Positions 1-5,878 of a stretch of 6,081 nt of DNA are shown piece after piece (position 1 is the stretch's first letter; the number at the start of each line of letters is the position of its first letter). The stretch is from Pseudomonadota bacterium. GTDB lineage: Bacteria; Pseudomonadota; Alphaproteobacteria; Rhizobiales; Xanthobacteraceae. Below the pieces are notes generated by a model that saw nothing but the letters and a program-made list of their open reading frames with translations, had not been told where the DNA came from and searched no databases. The stretch lies in NCBI GenBank assembly GCA_021779635.1, contig JAJYAH010000451.1:1-6081 (forward strand), written 5' to 3'. The translations under genes and the position numbers were made by a program.

Positions 1-1
1 C

Positions 2-298
2 GACGAGGTGCGCTATCTGTTCAAGATCGCCGCGATCAAGGGCTATTGCCGCCGCGCCAATGTCGAGAAGGTCGATGCCGGGCCGAAGGGCGTGGTGATC
101 ACGTTCCGCGACAACAAGTTCGCCCAACCGGACCGGCTGGTCTATTTCATCCGCCAGCATGGCCAGGCGGCGAAGGTGCGGCCGGACATGAAGGTGGTGT
201 TCTTCCAGGAATGGGAGACTCCGGAGGAGCGCCTCGCCGGCACCACCGAAGTGTTGCGCCAGCTCGCCAATCTCGCCGAGGACCGCAAGGCGGCCTAA
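2..298 (+). CDS. mfd: Transcription-repair coupling factor Mfd, C-terminal end (5' partial)
   Basis: This is the last ~98 codons of Mfd, the ATP-dependent DNA translocase that removes RNA polymerase stalled at lesions and recruits UvrA for transcription-coupled nucleotide excision repair in the cytoplasm. The frame is already open at base 2 (DEVRYLFKIAAIKG...) and ends in TAA at 296-298. The segments RYLFKIAAIKGYCRRANVEK, VDAGPKGVVITFRDN and the FAQPDRLVYFIRQ stretch match my memory of the C-terminal TRCF domain of alphaproteobacterial Mfd, the regulatory domain that masks the UvrA-binding surface. The helicase motor and RNA-polymerase-interaction domains lie to the left of the window. The GTG at 8 is an internal valine codon, not a start. 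The next gene is convergent, so mfd is the last gene of its transcription unit. Identity is well supported despite the short fragment. Confidence 0.9.
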   Translation, partial: DEVRYLFKIAAIKGYCRRANVEKVDAGPKGVVITFRDNKFAQPDRLVYFIRQHGQAAKVRPDMKVVFFQEWETPEERLAGTTEVLRQLANLAEDRKAA

Positions 299-403
299 AT
301 GTTGCGCCTACGCTCCGAAGCTCCGGCAAACGACAGCGTGCAGAACGACCGCCGGCGTTGCCGCCGACGGCCGCTGCCATTCAATGCTCAAACGCAACGT
401 CTG

Positions 404-438
404 CTTGGGGTATTTGGATTACTTGGGATATTTGAATT
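404..438. repeat. 18-bp-period imperfect tandem duplication across the PRC-barrel stop codon
   Basis: Two 17-base copies, CTTGGGGTATTTGGATT (404-420) and CTTGGGATATTTGAATT (422-438), match at 15 of 17 positions with a period of 18, exactly six codons. In the minus-strand gene, the inner copy encodes the protein's final residues (EFKYPK). The outer copy begins inside the stop codon and would encode SKYPK in the same frame. It looks like an old tandem duplication of the gene's 3' end in which the stop codon lies at the junction. Confidence 0.8.
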
Positions 439-814
439 CGGGCGCCTCCTTCAGCGCTTCCTTGGTGGTGTTCATCGTCGCCCGCCACTTGTTGTCTTTG
501 CTGTCGTAGCGAACGTCGACCGAAGACGGCGATACCGCGACGTAGTGCTCGCCCATACCGAGGAACCCGCCGACCGAAAGGATAAGCGCGTCAACCTGAT
601 GGTTCTTGATCGCAAGATCGGTGATCTCGCCGATCGATTCGTCCTTCTGATTGTAGACGTTCAGGCCCTTGAGTTTCGAACTGAACATCTCGTCTTTCGA
701 CACCGTCGAGAATTTGGCGTCGGCCGGCGCGGTTCCGACTGTTTTGGAATCTTGCGCAAACGCCGGGCTTGCCAGCAAGGCAAGGGAAGCTGCGATCAGT
801 ACAATTTTTTTCAT
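419..814 (-). CDS. Small exported PRC-barrel domain protein
   Basis: The 131-residue protein begins with a clear Sec signal peptide: KK in the n-region, hydrophobic IVLIAASLALLASPAFA, and likely cleavage around residue 20-21 (AFA|Q). The mature part carries a PRC-barrel-like stretch at about residues 45-103, with GLNVYNQKDESIGEITDLAI (49-68), then VDALILSVGGFLGMG and YVAVSPSSVDV. PRC-barrels are small beta-barrels found in photosynthetic reaction-centre H subunits and RimM; short secreted versions are abundant in rhizobia, and their precise role is unknown. The ATG at 814 is favoured by a strong Shine-Dalgarno, GGAGGA, five bases upstream. A stress-type promoter motif lies at 847-871. The charged tail ends in KYPK and is echoed just past the stop codon. 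The gene is probably monocistronic, converging on mfd. The fold call is solid; the function is unknown. Confidence 0.88.
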   Translation of the reverse strand: MKKIVLIAASLALLASPAFAQDSKTVGTAPADAKFSTVSKDEMFSSKLKGLNVYNQKDESIGEITDLAIKNHQVDALILSVGGFLGMGEHYVAVSPSSVDVRYDSKDNKWRATMNTTKEALKEAPEFKYPK

Positions 815-819
815 GATAG

Positions 820-825
820 TCCTCC
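820..825 (-). promoter_or_regulatory. Shine-Dalgarno of the PRC-barrel gene
   Basis: On the minus strand these bases read GGAGGA, a near-perfect anti-16S match, with a 5-base spacer to the ATG at 814-812. It is the strongest ribosome-binding site in the window and settles the start of the PRC-barrel gene. Confidence 0.85.
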
Positions 826-846
826 AGTGCAGGATCGATGCTCTAC

Positions 847-871
847 AATGCGAGGCCGTAACAAACGTTCC
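847..871 (-). promoter_or_regulatory. Candidate EcfG (general stress response) promoter
   Basis: On the minus strand, GGAAC (871-867) is followed by exactly 16 bases and then CATT (850-847). The established alphaproteobacterial EcfG/PhyR-NepR regulon consensus is GGAAC-N16/17-CGTT, so the -35 is perfect and the -10 matches in three of four positions. The predicted transcript start, near 840, would give a leader of roughly 25 bases that includes the GGAGGA ribosome-binding site and ends at the ATG of the PRC-barrel gene. PRC-barrel proteins are, from memory, frequent members of EcfG regulons in rhizobia, which fits. The -10 deviation and the absence of expression data keep this a candidate. 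Confidence 0.6.
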
Positions 872-889
872 GAAGTAGATTGGAAAGTT

Positions 890-2122
890 TTAGGACGCTG
901 CGCGGCGGGCTTCGTCGTGGAGCCGCGCCAGCAGCGACTTCGCGGAATCGCTGGGCTGCAAGGTCGCGAGCGTCACGACCGGCTCCGATCGCGCGTCGCG
1001 TTTGCCGTGGCTGGTGTGCCGCATCACGCTGGCGAGCCGCCGCGCAATCATGTGGGCGGTGCGCAAATCGGTCTCGGCAAACGCCACGATAACGGATCCG
1101 TCATCCTGAACCGCGCCGAAATCCATTTGCCGCATCAAACGACTGAGAATCCGCGCACCGTCGATCTGTGCGCGCTCATGGCCGGGCTCGAAGGCGAAAC
1201 GAGCCAACGACAAGCCGCCGCCGCGCGACACCGTTTGATAGACTGCGGTAGCGAGGTCGCGATGGAAGGCCGCCGAAGTGAGCAATCCGCTGCGGGCGTC
1301 GAGCAAACCGTCAGCGTCAATCGATCGGAGCGTCCGGCTCAGATGCGCCTCGAGCGCATGCTGGCGGATCAGCGGCGACGCGTTGGCGGCGATGCGCTCG
1401 GGGGCGCCGGTTATGAATTCGAGATTTGGCAGATCGTAGGCCGGCGTCAATCCATCCGCGGTCACCACGACGGGCAGATTGCGAAAGCGCGCGTCTTCGG
1501 TCAGCACAGTGAGGAAGGCATCCATCACGCGCACGCTGAAACCTTCGCCGAGAATGATGCCGTCGATGTCACGCGCATTGAGATGCTTCGCCGCGGCCTC
1601 GATGCTGAGAGCGCCGAGGACGCCCATCCGCTCGCCCAGCGACACGGACAGCGCCGGATAGGCCGCGCCACGGCCGATCAGCAGCACGGTGGCGTCGCGA
1701 GCCGGATCGGTGTCCGACAGCTGTTTTCGCCCCGTCGCGTCGTCGTCGAGCCGGCGCATCACGGTGGCATGCAATGTCCTGACCCGCAGCGCCGCGCGGA
1801 GGCGCGCGGTCAGGCGGTCGAAATTGTCTCCGACTTGCGAAAACGGAATCGCGTTTTCAGGCAACGCCATTCCGGGATCGATGGCGATCAGCGGAACATA
1901 AGGCTGCCGTGCGGCGATCTGCTTCGCAAGCGGCTCGAGGCCGGGCCCGACGGCTTCGGACGTTGCGACCAGAACCGCGGCCGGCTGAAGCTGCTCGACG
2001 GCGTGCGATGCGTCTGTCCAGGTGGTGTCGATGATCGGAAATATCTTGGCATCGCTGAGCGCGGTTGCGAGCGACTGCCGCTCAGCGGTCGACACCACAA
2101 TAATCGGGCCTTGCTGGGACAT
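890..2122 (-). CDS. PleD-like protein with two receiver-like domains and a degenerate GGDEF domain
   Basis: The 410-residue protein looks like a heavily diverged REC-REC-GGDEF (PleD-type) architecture. Residues ~5-120 form a receiver-like fold: PIIVVS replaces the acidic first strand, and PAAVLVATS stands where the phosphoacceptor strand should be, with Ala at the Asp position. Residues ~144-262 form a second one (ATVLLIGRG, DGIILGEGF, RNLPVVVTAD). Residues ~270-400 align with a GGDEF domain: DGLLDARSGLLTSAAFHRDL matches the usual D-x-LTGL-x-NRRxF region, but the signature falls on DDGSV (about 340-344), followed by IVAFAETD. Diguanylate cyclase activity is therefore unlikely; c-di-GMP or GTP binding, or a scaffold role, is possible. 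The protein is cytoplasmic, with no membrane segment. The ATG at 2122 is preferred; a TTG directly before it (2125) is an alternative. No clear Shine-Dalgarno is visible. The gene is separated by 152 bp from the ligase-like gene upstream. Confidence 0.75.
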   Translation of the reverse strand: MSQQGPIIVVSTAERQSLATALSDAKIFPIIDTTWTDASHAVEQLQPAAVLVATSEAVGPGLEPLAKQIAARQPYVPLIAIDPGMALPENAIPFSQVGDNFDRLTARLRAALRVRTLHATVMRRLDDDATGRKQLSDTDPARDATVLLIGRGAAYPALSVSLGERMGVLGALSIEAAAKHLNARDIDGIILGEGFSVRVMDAFLTVLTEDARFRNLPVVVTADGLTPAYDLPNLEFITGAPERIAANASPLIRQHALEAHLSRTLRSIDADGLLDARSGLLTSAAFHRDLATAVYQTVSRGGGLSLARFAFEPGHERAQIDGARILSRLMRQMDFGAVQDDGSVIVAFAETDLRTAHMIARRLASVMRHTSHGKRDARSEPVVTLATLQPSDSAKSLLARLHDEARRAAS

Positions 2123-2151
2123 CAAAAACTCGGATCGACGCGGTCGGTTGA

Positions 2152-2178
2152 AAGGCCGGATGCTAATTTGCCGGCCTT
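2152..2178. terminator. Perfect 8-bp inverted repeat, possible terminator after the ligase-like gene
   Basis: AAGGCCGG (2152-2159) and CCGGCCTT (2171-2178) are exact reverse complements around an 11-base AT-rich loop. It sits in the gap after the ligase-like gene's stop and 30 bases upstream of the GGDEF-like gene's start. On the minus strand the hairpin is followed by only a short U-rich run (from CCTTTC), so it is a weak intrinsic terminator at best. It could also be a protein-binding palindrome or a leader structure controlling the GGDEF-like gene. Confidence 0.4.
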
Positions 2179-2207
2179 AATGCCGCGTCAACGAAGTCGG
2201 CCGATTT

Positions 2208-2277
2208 GATCAGAGCGTTTTCGAGCGGCGCGATCCGGGGGGCGCGGGAAGAAATTGCAGAAAAGCCAGGGCCTCTA
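2208..2277. repeat. Eroded copy of a Bradyrhizobium-type intergenic repeat
   Basis: The segment starts with GATCAGAGCGTTTTCGAGCG, which I recall as the leading part of a high-copy dispersed intergenic repeat in Bradyrhizobium and relatives. That repeat usually continues through a CGCGTGAAGAAAA core and ends near CTAGAG. Here the continuation is only loosely similar (GCGCGGGAAGAAA at about 2242-2254, then CTCTAG at 2273-2278), as expected of a decayed copy. Its far edge includes the TAG stop of the ligase-like gene. The assignment rests on memory of the motif, not on a search. Confidence 0.4.
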
Positions 2278-3789
2278 GCTGACCCGGTCGCGAAACGCTT
2301 CCACCATCAGCGGGTTAAGCCCGAGTTCCACCAGGGCTTCCCGCGCGCGGGCGTTGTCGTGGGCGCGGCCGGCGAGGCGATAGCCGCTGAGCCGGTCGGG
2401 TAACGCCGTCAGCAACGCGCCCTGTCCAAGCCGCTTCGCCCATTCCTGCAAGTCCTGCGACAGAAAACGGTAGCCGCCGACGGCCATGATGCCCGCAGGC
2501 GGCGCGGTAATGCAGATCGCTCCGGTCGAACGGTCGAGCCGCGCGGCGTAATCGGTATCGACATGATCGCGCGGCTGCGCCACCAGCGACTCGTTCGATG
2601 TTGCAACGGGTGCGTAGGCGGCGGTCGCGACCATCGGTCCGCGCAGTGCCAGCGTTCCCTTTGGGGTGATCAGGGTCTCGCCTGCGATCGACGAGCCGGC
2701 GACGTCACGCGGCGCGCCGTGGGGTCCGGGCTGGATCGCCACCGGCGCGCCATCGGCGGCGCGGCAGGCGCCGAACAATCCGGCCTCGCCGAACAGATAA
2801 ACGTCGGTCAGGCTCGTGTGCGGGACCGTCCAGAGCGGGCTCGACGCAACCTGCTCCGGCGCGCGCCAGAGACCGATCACATTGCGCAATGTCGGCAGCC
2901 GTGCCGGCATGTCGATGTCCGCCAGTCGCAGCGCCAGTTGCGCCGGCGCGACCAGCGTATCGCAGCGATCGTCGTTGATCTGTTGCTCCAGCACGTCGCC
3001 GTCGAACGGATGATGCAGCGCGAGCGTTCCGCCCGACAGCAGCCAGACCAGAAGCGATGAGGTCAGGCCTGCGAACGATGACGGTTCGAAGGCCGACATC
3101 ATTGTCGCCCCCTGCGGCACATCGCTTTCGAGGAACAGCGCGAGGCCACCGGCGATCAGATTGAGATGAGTGCGCGGCACCGCGCGAAACCCATCGGCGG
3201 TCACGTCGAAAGAGATCATAGCCGCCTTGCGGCCATCCTGCGTGACGGCACGCCTGGTTGCAGGTTCGCTCGAGAGAACGGGGTCAAGCGACACCATGCC
3301 TTCGGGCAAGTCATTGCCGAAGCTGCAGACGTGGCGAATTGAAAATGCCTCGACGGCTGCGTTCATGGCGAGGTCGGCATGGCTGACGCCGTCGATCTTG
3401 CCCGTCGTCACGATCGCGCGCGCCCCGGTGCGGTTGAGCGCGACCGTCAATTCCGCCTGCCGCCAGAGCAGGGGAAGCAACGCCACGATCAGCCCGGCGC
3501 GGTGCGCTGCCAGGACTGTCAGCATGAATTCGACGGTGTTGGGTAATTGAATCGCAACAACGGAATTGGCCGGCAAGCCGGCTTCGATGAAATGCGCCGA
3601 CAGCGCCGAGATGGCTCGGTCGGCCTGCGCGAATGTCAGGCGTCTGGGTGGTTGACCCGTGACGCGCGGCTTGTTGGGGGGATCGAGCAGCGCCAGCGCA
3701 TCGGGTTGCCGCGCCAGGATCCGTCGAAACAGTCCGTCGAGCGTTGGCGATACGTTGGTCTGGATCACGGGATCACTTTGCAGGATCAT
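2275..3789 (-). CDS. AMP-binding / acyl-CoA synthetase-like protein (ANL superfamily), catalytic motifs degenerate
   Basis: The 504-residue protein has the overall layout of ANL adenylate-forming enzymes (acyl-CoA synthetases and relatives). Residues 51-110 include LTFAQADRAISALSAHF and VVAIQLPNTVEFMLTVLAAH; the region near residue 408-442 (DHVDTDYAARLD...MAVGGYRF) resembles the usual TGDLGRLD...VGGYNF hinge region. The P-loop, normally TSGTTGxPKG, reads FDVTADGFRAVPRTH at 194-208; the YGxTE motif reads YLFGEAG (331-337); the C-terminal catalytic lysine motif is not recognisable. Adenylation activity is therefore doubtful. The ATG at 3789 is chosen because it overlaps the preceding TGA as ATGA, implying translational coupling to the binding-protein gene. 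A longer reading from 3888 would put 33 extra residues over that gene's end and is unlikely. No signal peptide; cytoplasmic. The substrate is unknown. Confidence 0.8.
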   Translation of the reverse strand: MILQSDPVIQTNVSPTLDGLFRRILARQPDALALLDPPNKPRVTGQPPRRLTFAQADRAISALSAHFIEAGLPANSVVAIQLPNTVEFMLTVLAAHRAGLIVALLPLLWRQAELTVALNRTGARAIVTTGKIDGVSHADLAMNAAVEAFSIRHVCSFGNDLPEGMVSLDPVLSSEPATRRAVTQDGRKAAMISFDVTADGFRAVPRTHLNLIAGGLALFLESDVPQGATMMSAFEPSSFAGLTSSLLVWLLSGGTLALHHPFDGDVLEQQINDDRCDTLVAPAQLALRLADIDMPARLPTLRNVIGLWRAPEQVASSPLWTVPHTSLTDVYLFGEAGLFGACRAADGAPVAIQPGPHGAPRDVAGSSIAGETLITPKGTLALRGPMVATAAYAPVATSNESLVAQPRDHVDTDYAARLDRSTGAICITAPPAGIMAVGGYRFLSQDLQEWAKRLGQGALLTALPDRLSGYRLAGRAHDNARAREALVELGLNPLMVEAFRDRVS

Positions 3790-5651
3790 TTCGGTTGAAG
3801 GTCGGGTCTTTGCCACCAGGTTTCCGGGAGATACCCCGTCAAGGAGGTGGCTGCTGGTCGTTGTATCCGATTCCAGCGCGCGATCCATTGTTCCTGAACG
3901 TTAAACAACGGAATAGCGTAGAAGCCTGACATCAGGGTCCGGTCCAGCGCCCGGACCGCCGAGACGAAAGCCGGATGCTCGCGAGCTTCCAGCAATGCCG
4001 CGATCATGGCGTCGATGGCGGGGTCCTTGGCGCCCATATAGTTTCGGGTTCCCGGGTTGTCCGCGGCCTCGCTGCCCCAATAGAACGATTGCTCATTGCC
4101 CGGCGACAACGATTGATCCCAGCGATTCTGGATCATGTCGAAATCGAAACCGAGCCGGCGCTGATCGAATTGAACGGCATCGACCGCGCGCACCGAGACC
4201 TCGATGCCGGCGCGTTTCAGATCCCGCGCATACGCCAGCGCGATTCGTTCCTGATCGCGCGTCGTCACCAGAATTTCGAAGGTGAGGGGCGCCTTGGTCG
4301 ACCGCTGCCGCAATACCGTACCGTCGAGATCGTAGCCGGCCGCCGATAACAGCGTCAGTGCACTGCGCAGCGTCGTCCGATCGCGGCCGGACCCGTCGCT
4401 GACCGGCAGGCGATAACTGCCATCGAGAATATCCGGCGGGATCTCCGAGGCGAACGGCTTTAGCAGCTCCCGCTCGCGTTGGTCCGCGGGTCGGCCATAA
4501 GCCGACAGTTCGGACCCGGCAAAGAAGCCTGCGCTACGCGCATACAGGCCAAAGAAGTAATTTCGGTTGATCCATTCGAAATCGAACAGCAACGTCAAAG
4601 CCTGGCGTACCCGGATGTCGGAAAACACCGGCCGTCTGGTGTTGAACACCAGGAATTCCGAAGGTTGCGGCATCCCGGTCTTGAACGCCTCGCGGATCAC
4701 CCCGCCGTTGCGGGCGGCCGGAAAGTCGTATCCATCGTGCCAGCGCAGCGGTTCGGTTTCGACGCGAAAGTCATAAAGGCCGCGCTTGAATGCCTCGAAC
4801 TGACCATTGGCCTCGCGATAGAAGTCGAGCCTGATCTCATCGAAGTTCCACAAGCCGCGGTTGAGCGGCAAGTCGCGGCCCCAATAGTCGGGATTGCGCG
4901 TCAGTGTGACGCTGGCGCCGGGTTTGACCGCAGTGACGCGGTAGGGGCCGGAACCGACCGGCGCCGTCATCGAGGTTTCTTCGAAAGTTGCAGCATCGAC
5001 GGCATGCTTGGGCAATATCGGCATCAGGCCGAGGATCAGCGGCAGCTCGCGGTCGCCCGCGCCACCGAGGTCAAATCGCACTGTGCGCGGGTCGGGCGCC
5101 TCGGCTTTTACGACTTTGGAATAATACTGGCGATGGTTTGGACGGCCCTTGTCGCGCAGCAAGGCCCATGAAAACAGCACGTCCTCCGCGAGTACCGGTT
5201 GCCCGTCCGAGAACTGCGCTTTGGGGTCGAGATGGAAGATGACATAGCTCCGGCGGTCGTCGGTTTCCACGCTTTTTGCCAGCAGGCCGTACAGCGTGAA
5301 AGCCTCGTCATAGCCGCGCGCCATCAGGCTCTCGACCACGAAGCCGCGTATTTGCTGCACGGCGAGGCCCCTGACGATCAGCGGATTGAGGCTGTCGAAA
5401 GTCCCGAGAATCCCCTGCACCAGACGCCCACCTTTCGGCGCATCCGGATCGGCATAGGGCATGTGGCTGAAATCAGCCGGCAACGCCGGCGCGCCGTGCA
5501 TGGCGATGGCGTAACTCTCTGCCGCCGAGGCCTGACGGTCGTCCGTCGCGATCCATGCGCCAATCGCGAGGACCCCGCAGACCACGGCTCGAATGCGTGC
5601 GCACCTCAAAAACCGCAACCCAGCACGCCAATTTGATTCGATGTTGCACAC
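3786..5651 (-). CDS. YejA-like extracellular solute-binding protein, family 5 (peptide ABC transport)
   Basis: The 621-residue periplasmic protein should capture a peptide-like ligand for an ABC importer. The leader has basic residues (RFLRCARIR), a hydrophobic core VVCGVLAIGAWIA and likely cleavage near ASA|AE (43-44). Family-5 landmarks follow in order: FDSLNP (85-90), FSDGQPVLAEDVLFSW (147-162), PVGSGPYRV (231-239), TRNPDYWGRDLP (251-262) and VFSDIRVRQAL (342-352). YFFGLYARSAGFFAGSELSA (365-384) and DPDAPKGG (68-75) are typical of the YejA branch, whose E. coli member works with YejBEF in microcin C uptake. Length fits the family. The start is GTG at 5651, with no strong Shine-Dalgarno; it gives the complete signal peptide. 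No permease or ATPase gene follows; instead the ligase-like gene overlaps its stop by 4 bp. The family is certain; the ligand is unknown. Confidence 0.92.
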   Translation of the reverse strand: MCNIESNWRAGLRFLRCARIRAVVCGVLAIGAWIATDDRQASAAESYAIAMHGAPALPADFSHMPYADPDAPKGGRLVQGILGTFDSLNPLIVRGLAVQQIRGFVVESLMARGYDEAFTLYGLLAKSVETDDRRSYVIFHLDPKAQFSDGQPVLAEDVLFSWALLRDKGRPNHRQYYSKVVKAEAPDPRTVRFDLGGAGDRELPLILGLMPILPKHAVDAATFEETSMTAPVGSGPYRVTAVKPGASVTLTRNPDYWGRDLPLNRGLWNFDEIRLDFYREANGQFEAFKRGLYDFRVETEPLRWHDGYDFPAARNGGVIREAFKTGMPQPSEFLVFNTRRPVFSDIRVRQALTLLFDFEWINRNYFFGLYARSAGFFAGSELSAYGRPADQRERELLKPFASEIPPDILDGSYRLPVSDGSGRDRTTLRSALTLLSAAGYDLDGTVLRQRSTKAPLTFEILVTTRDQERIALAYARDLKRAGIEVSVRAVDAVQFDQRRLGFDFDMIQNRWDQSLSPGNEQSFYWGSEAADNPGTRNYMGAKDPAIDAMIAALLEAREHPAFVSAVRALDRTLMSGFYAIPLFNVQEQWIARWNRIQRPAATSLTGYLPETWWQRPDLQPK

Positions 5652-5878
5652 GCCCGAATTTTACCATGGGCGCTAGCATTCGGGGGCTCCACCGCGCGCC
5701 AAAGCTGTCTGTCGGCATTGATCTTTTCGTCGACCGCTGTATGAAGGCGTGCAATTGGCCAAGACGGCAGGGCCTGTCACGTATCCGCCTCAATTGGCAA
5801 GGAGACAGCCGCCCAAACGGCTAGGTGTCGGTGCCTGCAATGGTTTCGGGCGCTTCCGTTCAGAAAGGGTTTTCCGCA
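5652..5878. promoter_or_regulatory. Divergent intergenic region between the YejA-like and IalB-like genes
   Basis: This 227-bp region must hold the promoters for the minus-strand binding-protein operon and probably for the plus-strand IalB-like gene. A weak sigma-70-like pair on the plus strand is TTGATC (5718-5723), a 16-base spacer, then TATGAA (5740-5745), four of six matches in each box. The octamer CAATTGGC occurs twice in direct orientation (5752-5759 and 5791-5798). A small hairpin, AGCCG (5807-5811) and CGGCT (5818-5822), lies in the presumed leader. I find no convincing minus-strand promoter and no small gene here. The region's role is certain from gene orientation; the individual elements are tentative. 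Confidence 0.45.
5864..5869 (+). promoter_or_regulatory. Ribosome-binding site of the IalB-like gene
   Basis: AAAGGG lies nine bases before the ATG at 5879. It is a moderate Shine-Dalgarno match, but it favours 5879 over the in-frame ATG at 5840 and the GTGs at 5825 and 5831, which would also bury the signal peptide behind extra residues. Confidence 0.5.

Noticed and set aside
20..42. The IalB-like leader's cysteine-free start and the YejA-like VVC segment considered as lipoprotein signals (residues, not bases)
   Set aside because: No L-x-[GA]-C lipobox is present: AVVC in the YejA-like leader lies before the hydrophobic core rather than after it, so Sec cleavage by signal peptidase I fits better.
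353..366. CGGCG/CGCCG hairpin between mfd and the PRC-barrel gene as a terminator
   Set aside because: The stem is only 5 bp and no T-run follows on either strand; similar GC-rich stems arise by chance at this base composition. The 299-418 gap has no other convincing terminator.
299..2209. A 636-codon plus-strand open frame starting directly after the mfd stop
   Set aside because: It lies antisense to the PRC-barrel and GGDEF-like genes, which have clear domain content and, for the PRC gene, a strong Shine-Dalgarno. The translation is Arg/Gly/His-rich and low in recognisable motifs, typical of a GC-rich shadow frame.
3790..3888. Thirty-three extra N-terminal codons of the ligase-like gene, from an ATG at 3888
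   Set aside because: They lie over the end of the YejA-like gene in another frame and resemble no ANL N-terminus; the ATG at 3789 gives a standard ATGA overlap and a normal N-terminus.
5473..5793. Minus-strand 106-codon frame overlapping the binding-protein start, with an ATG at 5666 that might serve as an alternative start
   Set aside because: It is in a different frame from the binding protein and gives no signal peptide; the GTG at 5651 gives a complete Sec leader joined to the mature protein.
5555..5824. Plus-strand frame of 89 codons across the start of the YejA-like gene and the intergenic region
   Set aside because: Half of it is antisense to the signal-peptide region of the binding protein, it lacks a Shine-Dalgarno, and the product matches no known motif.
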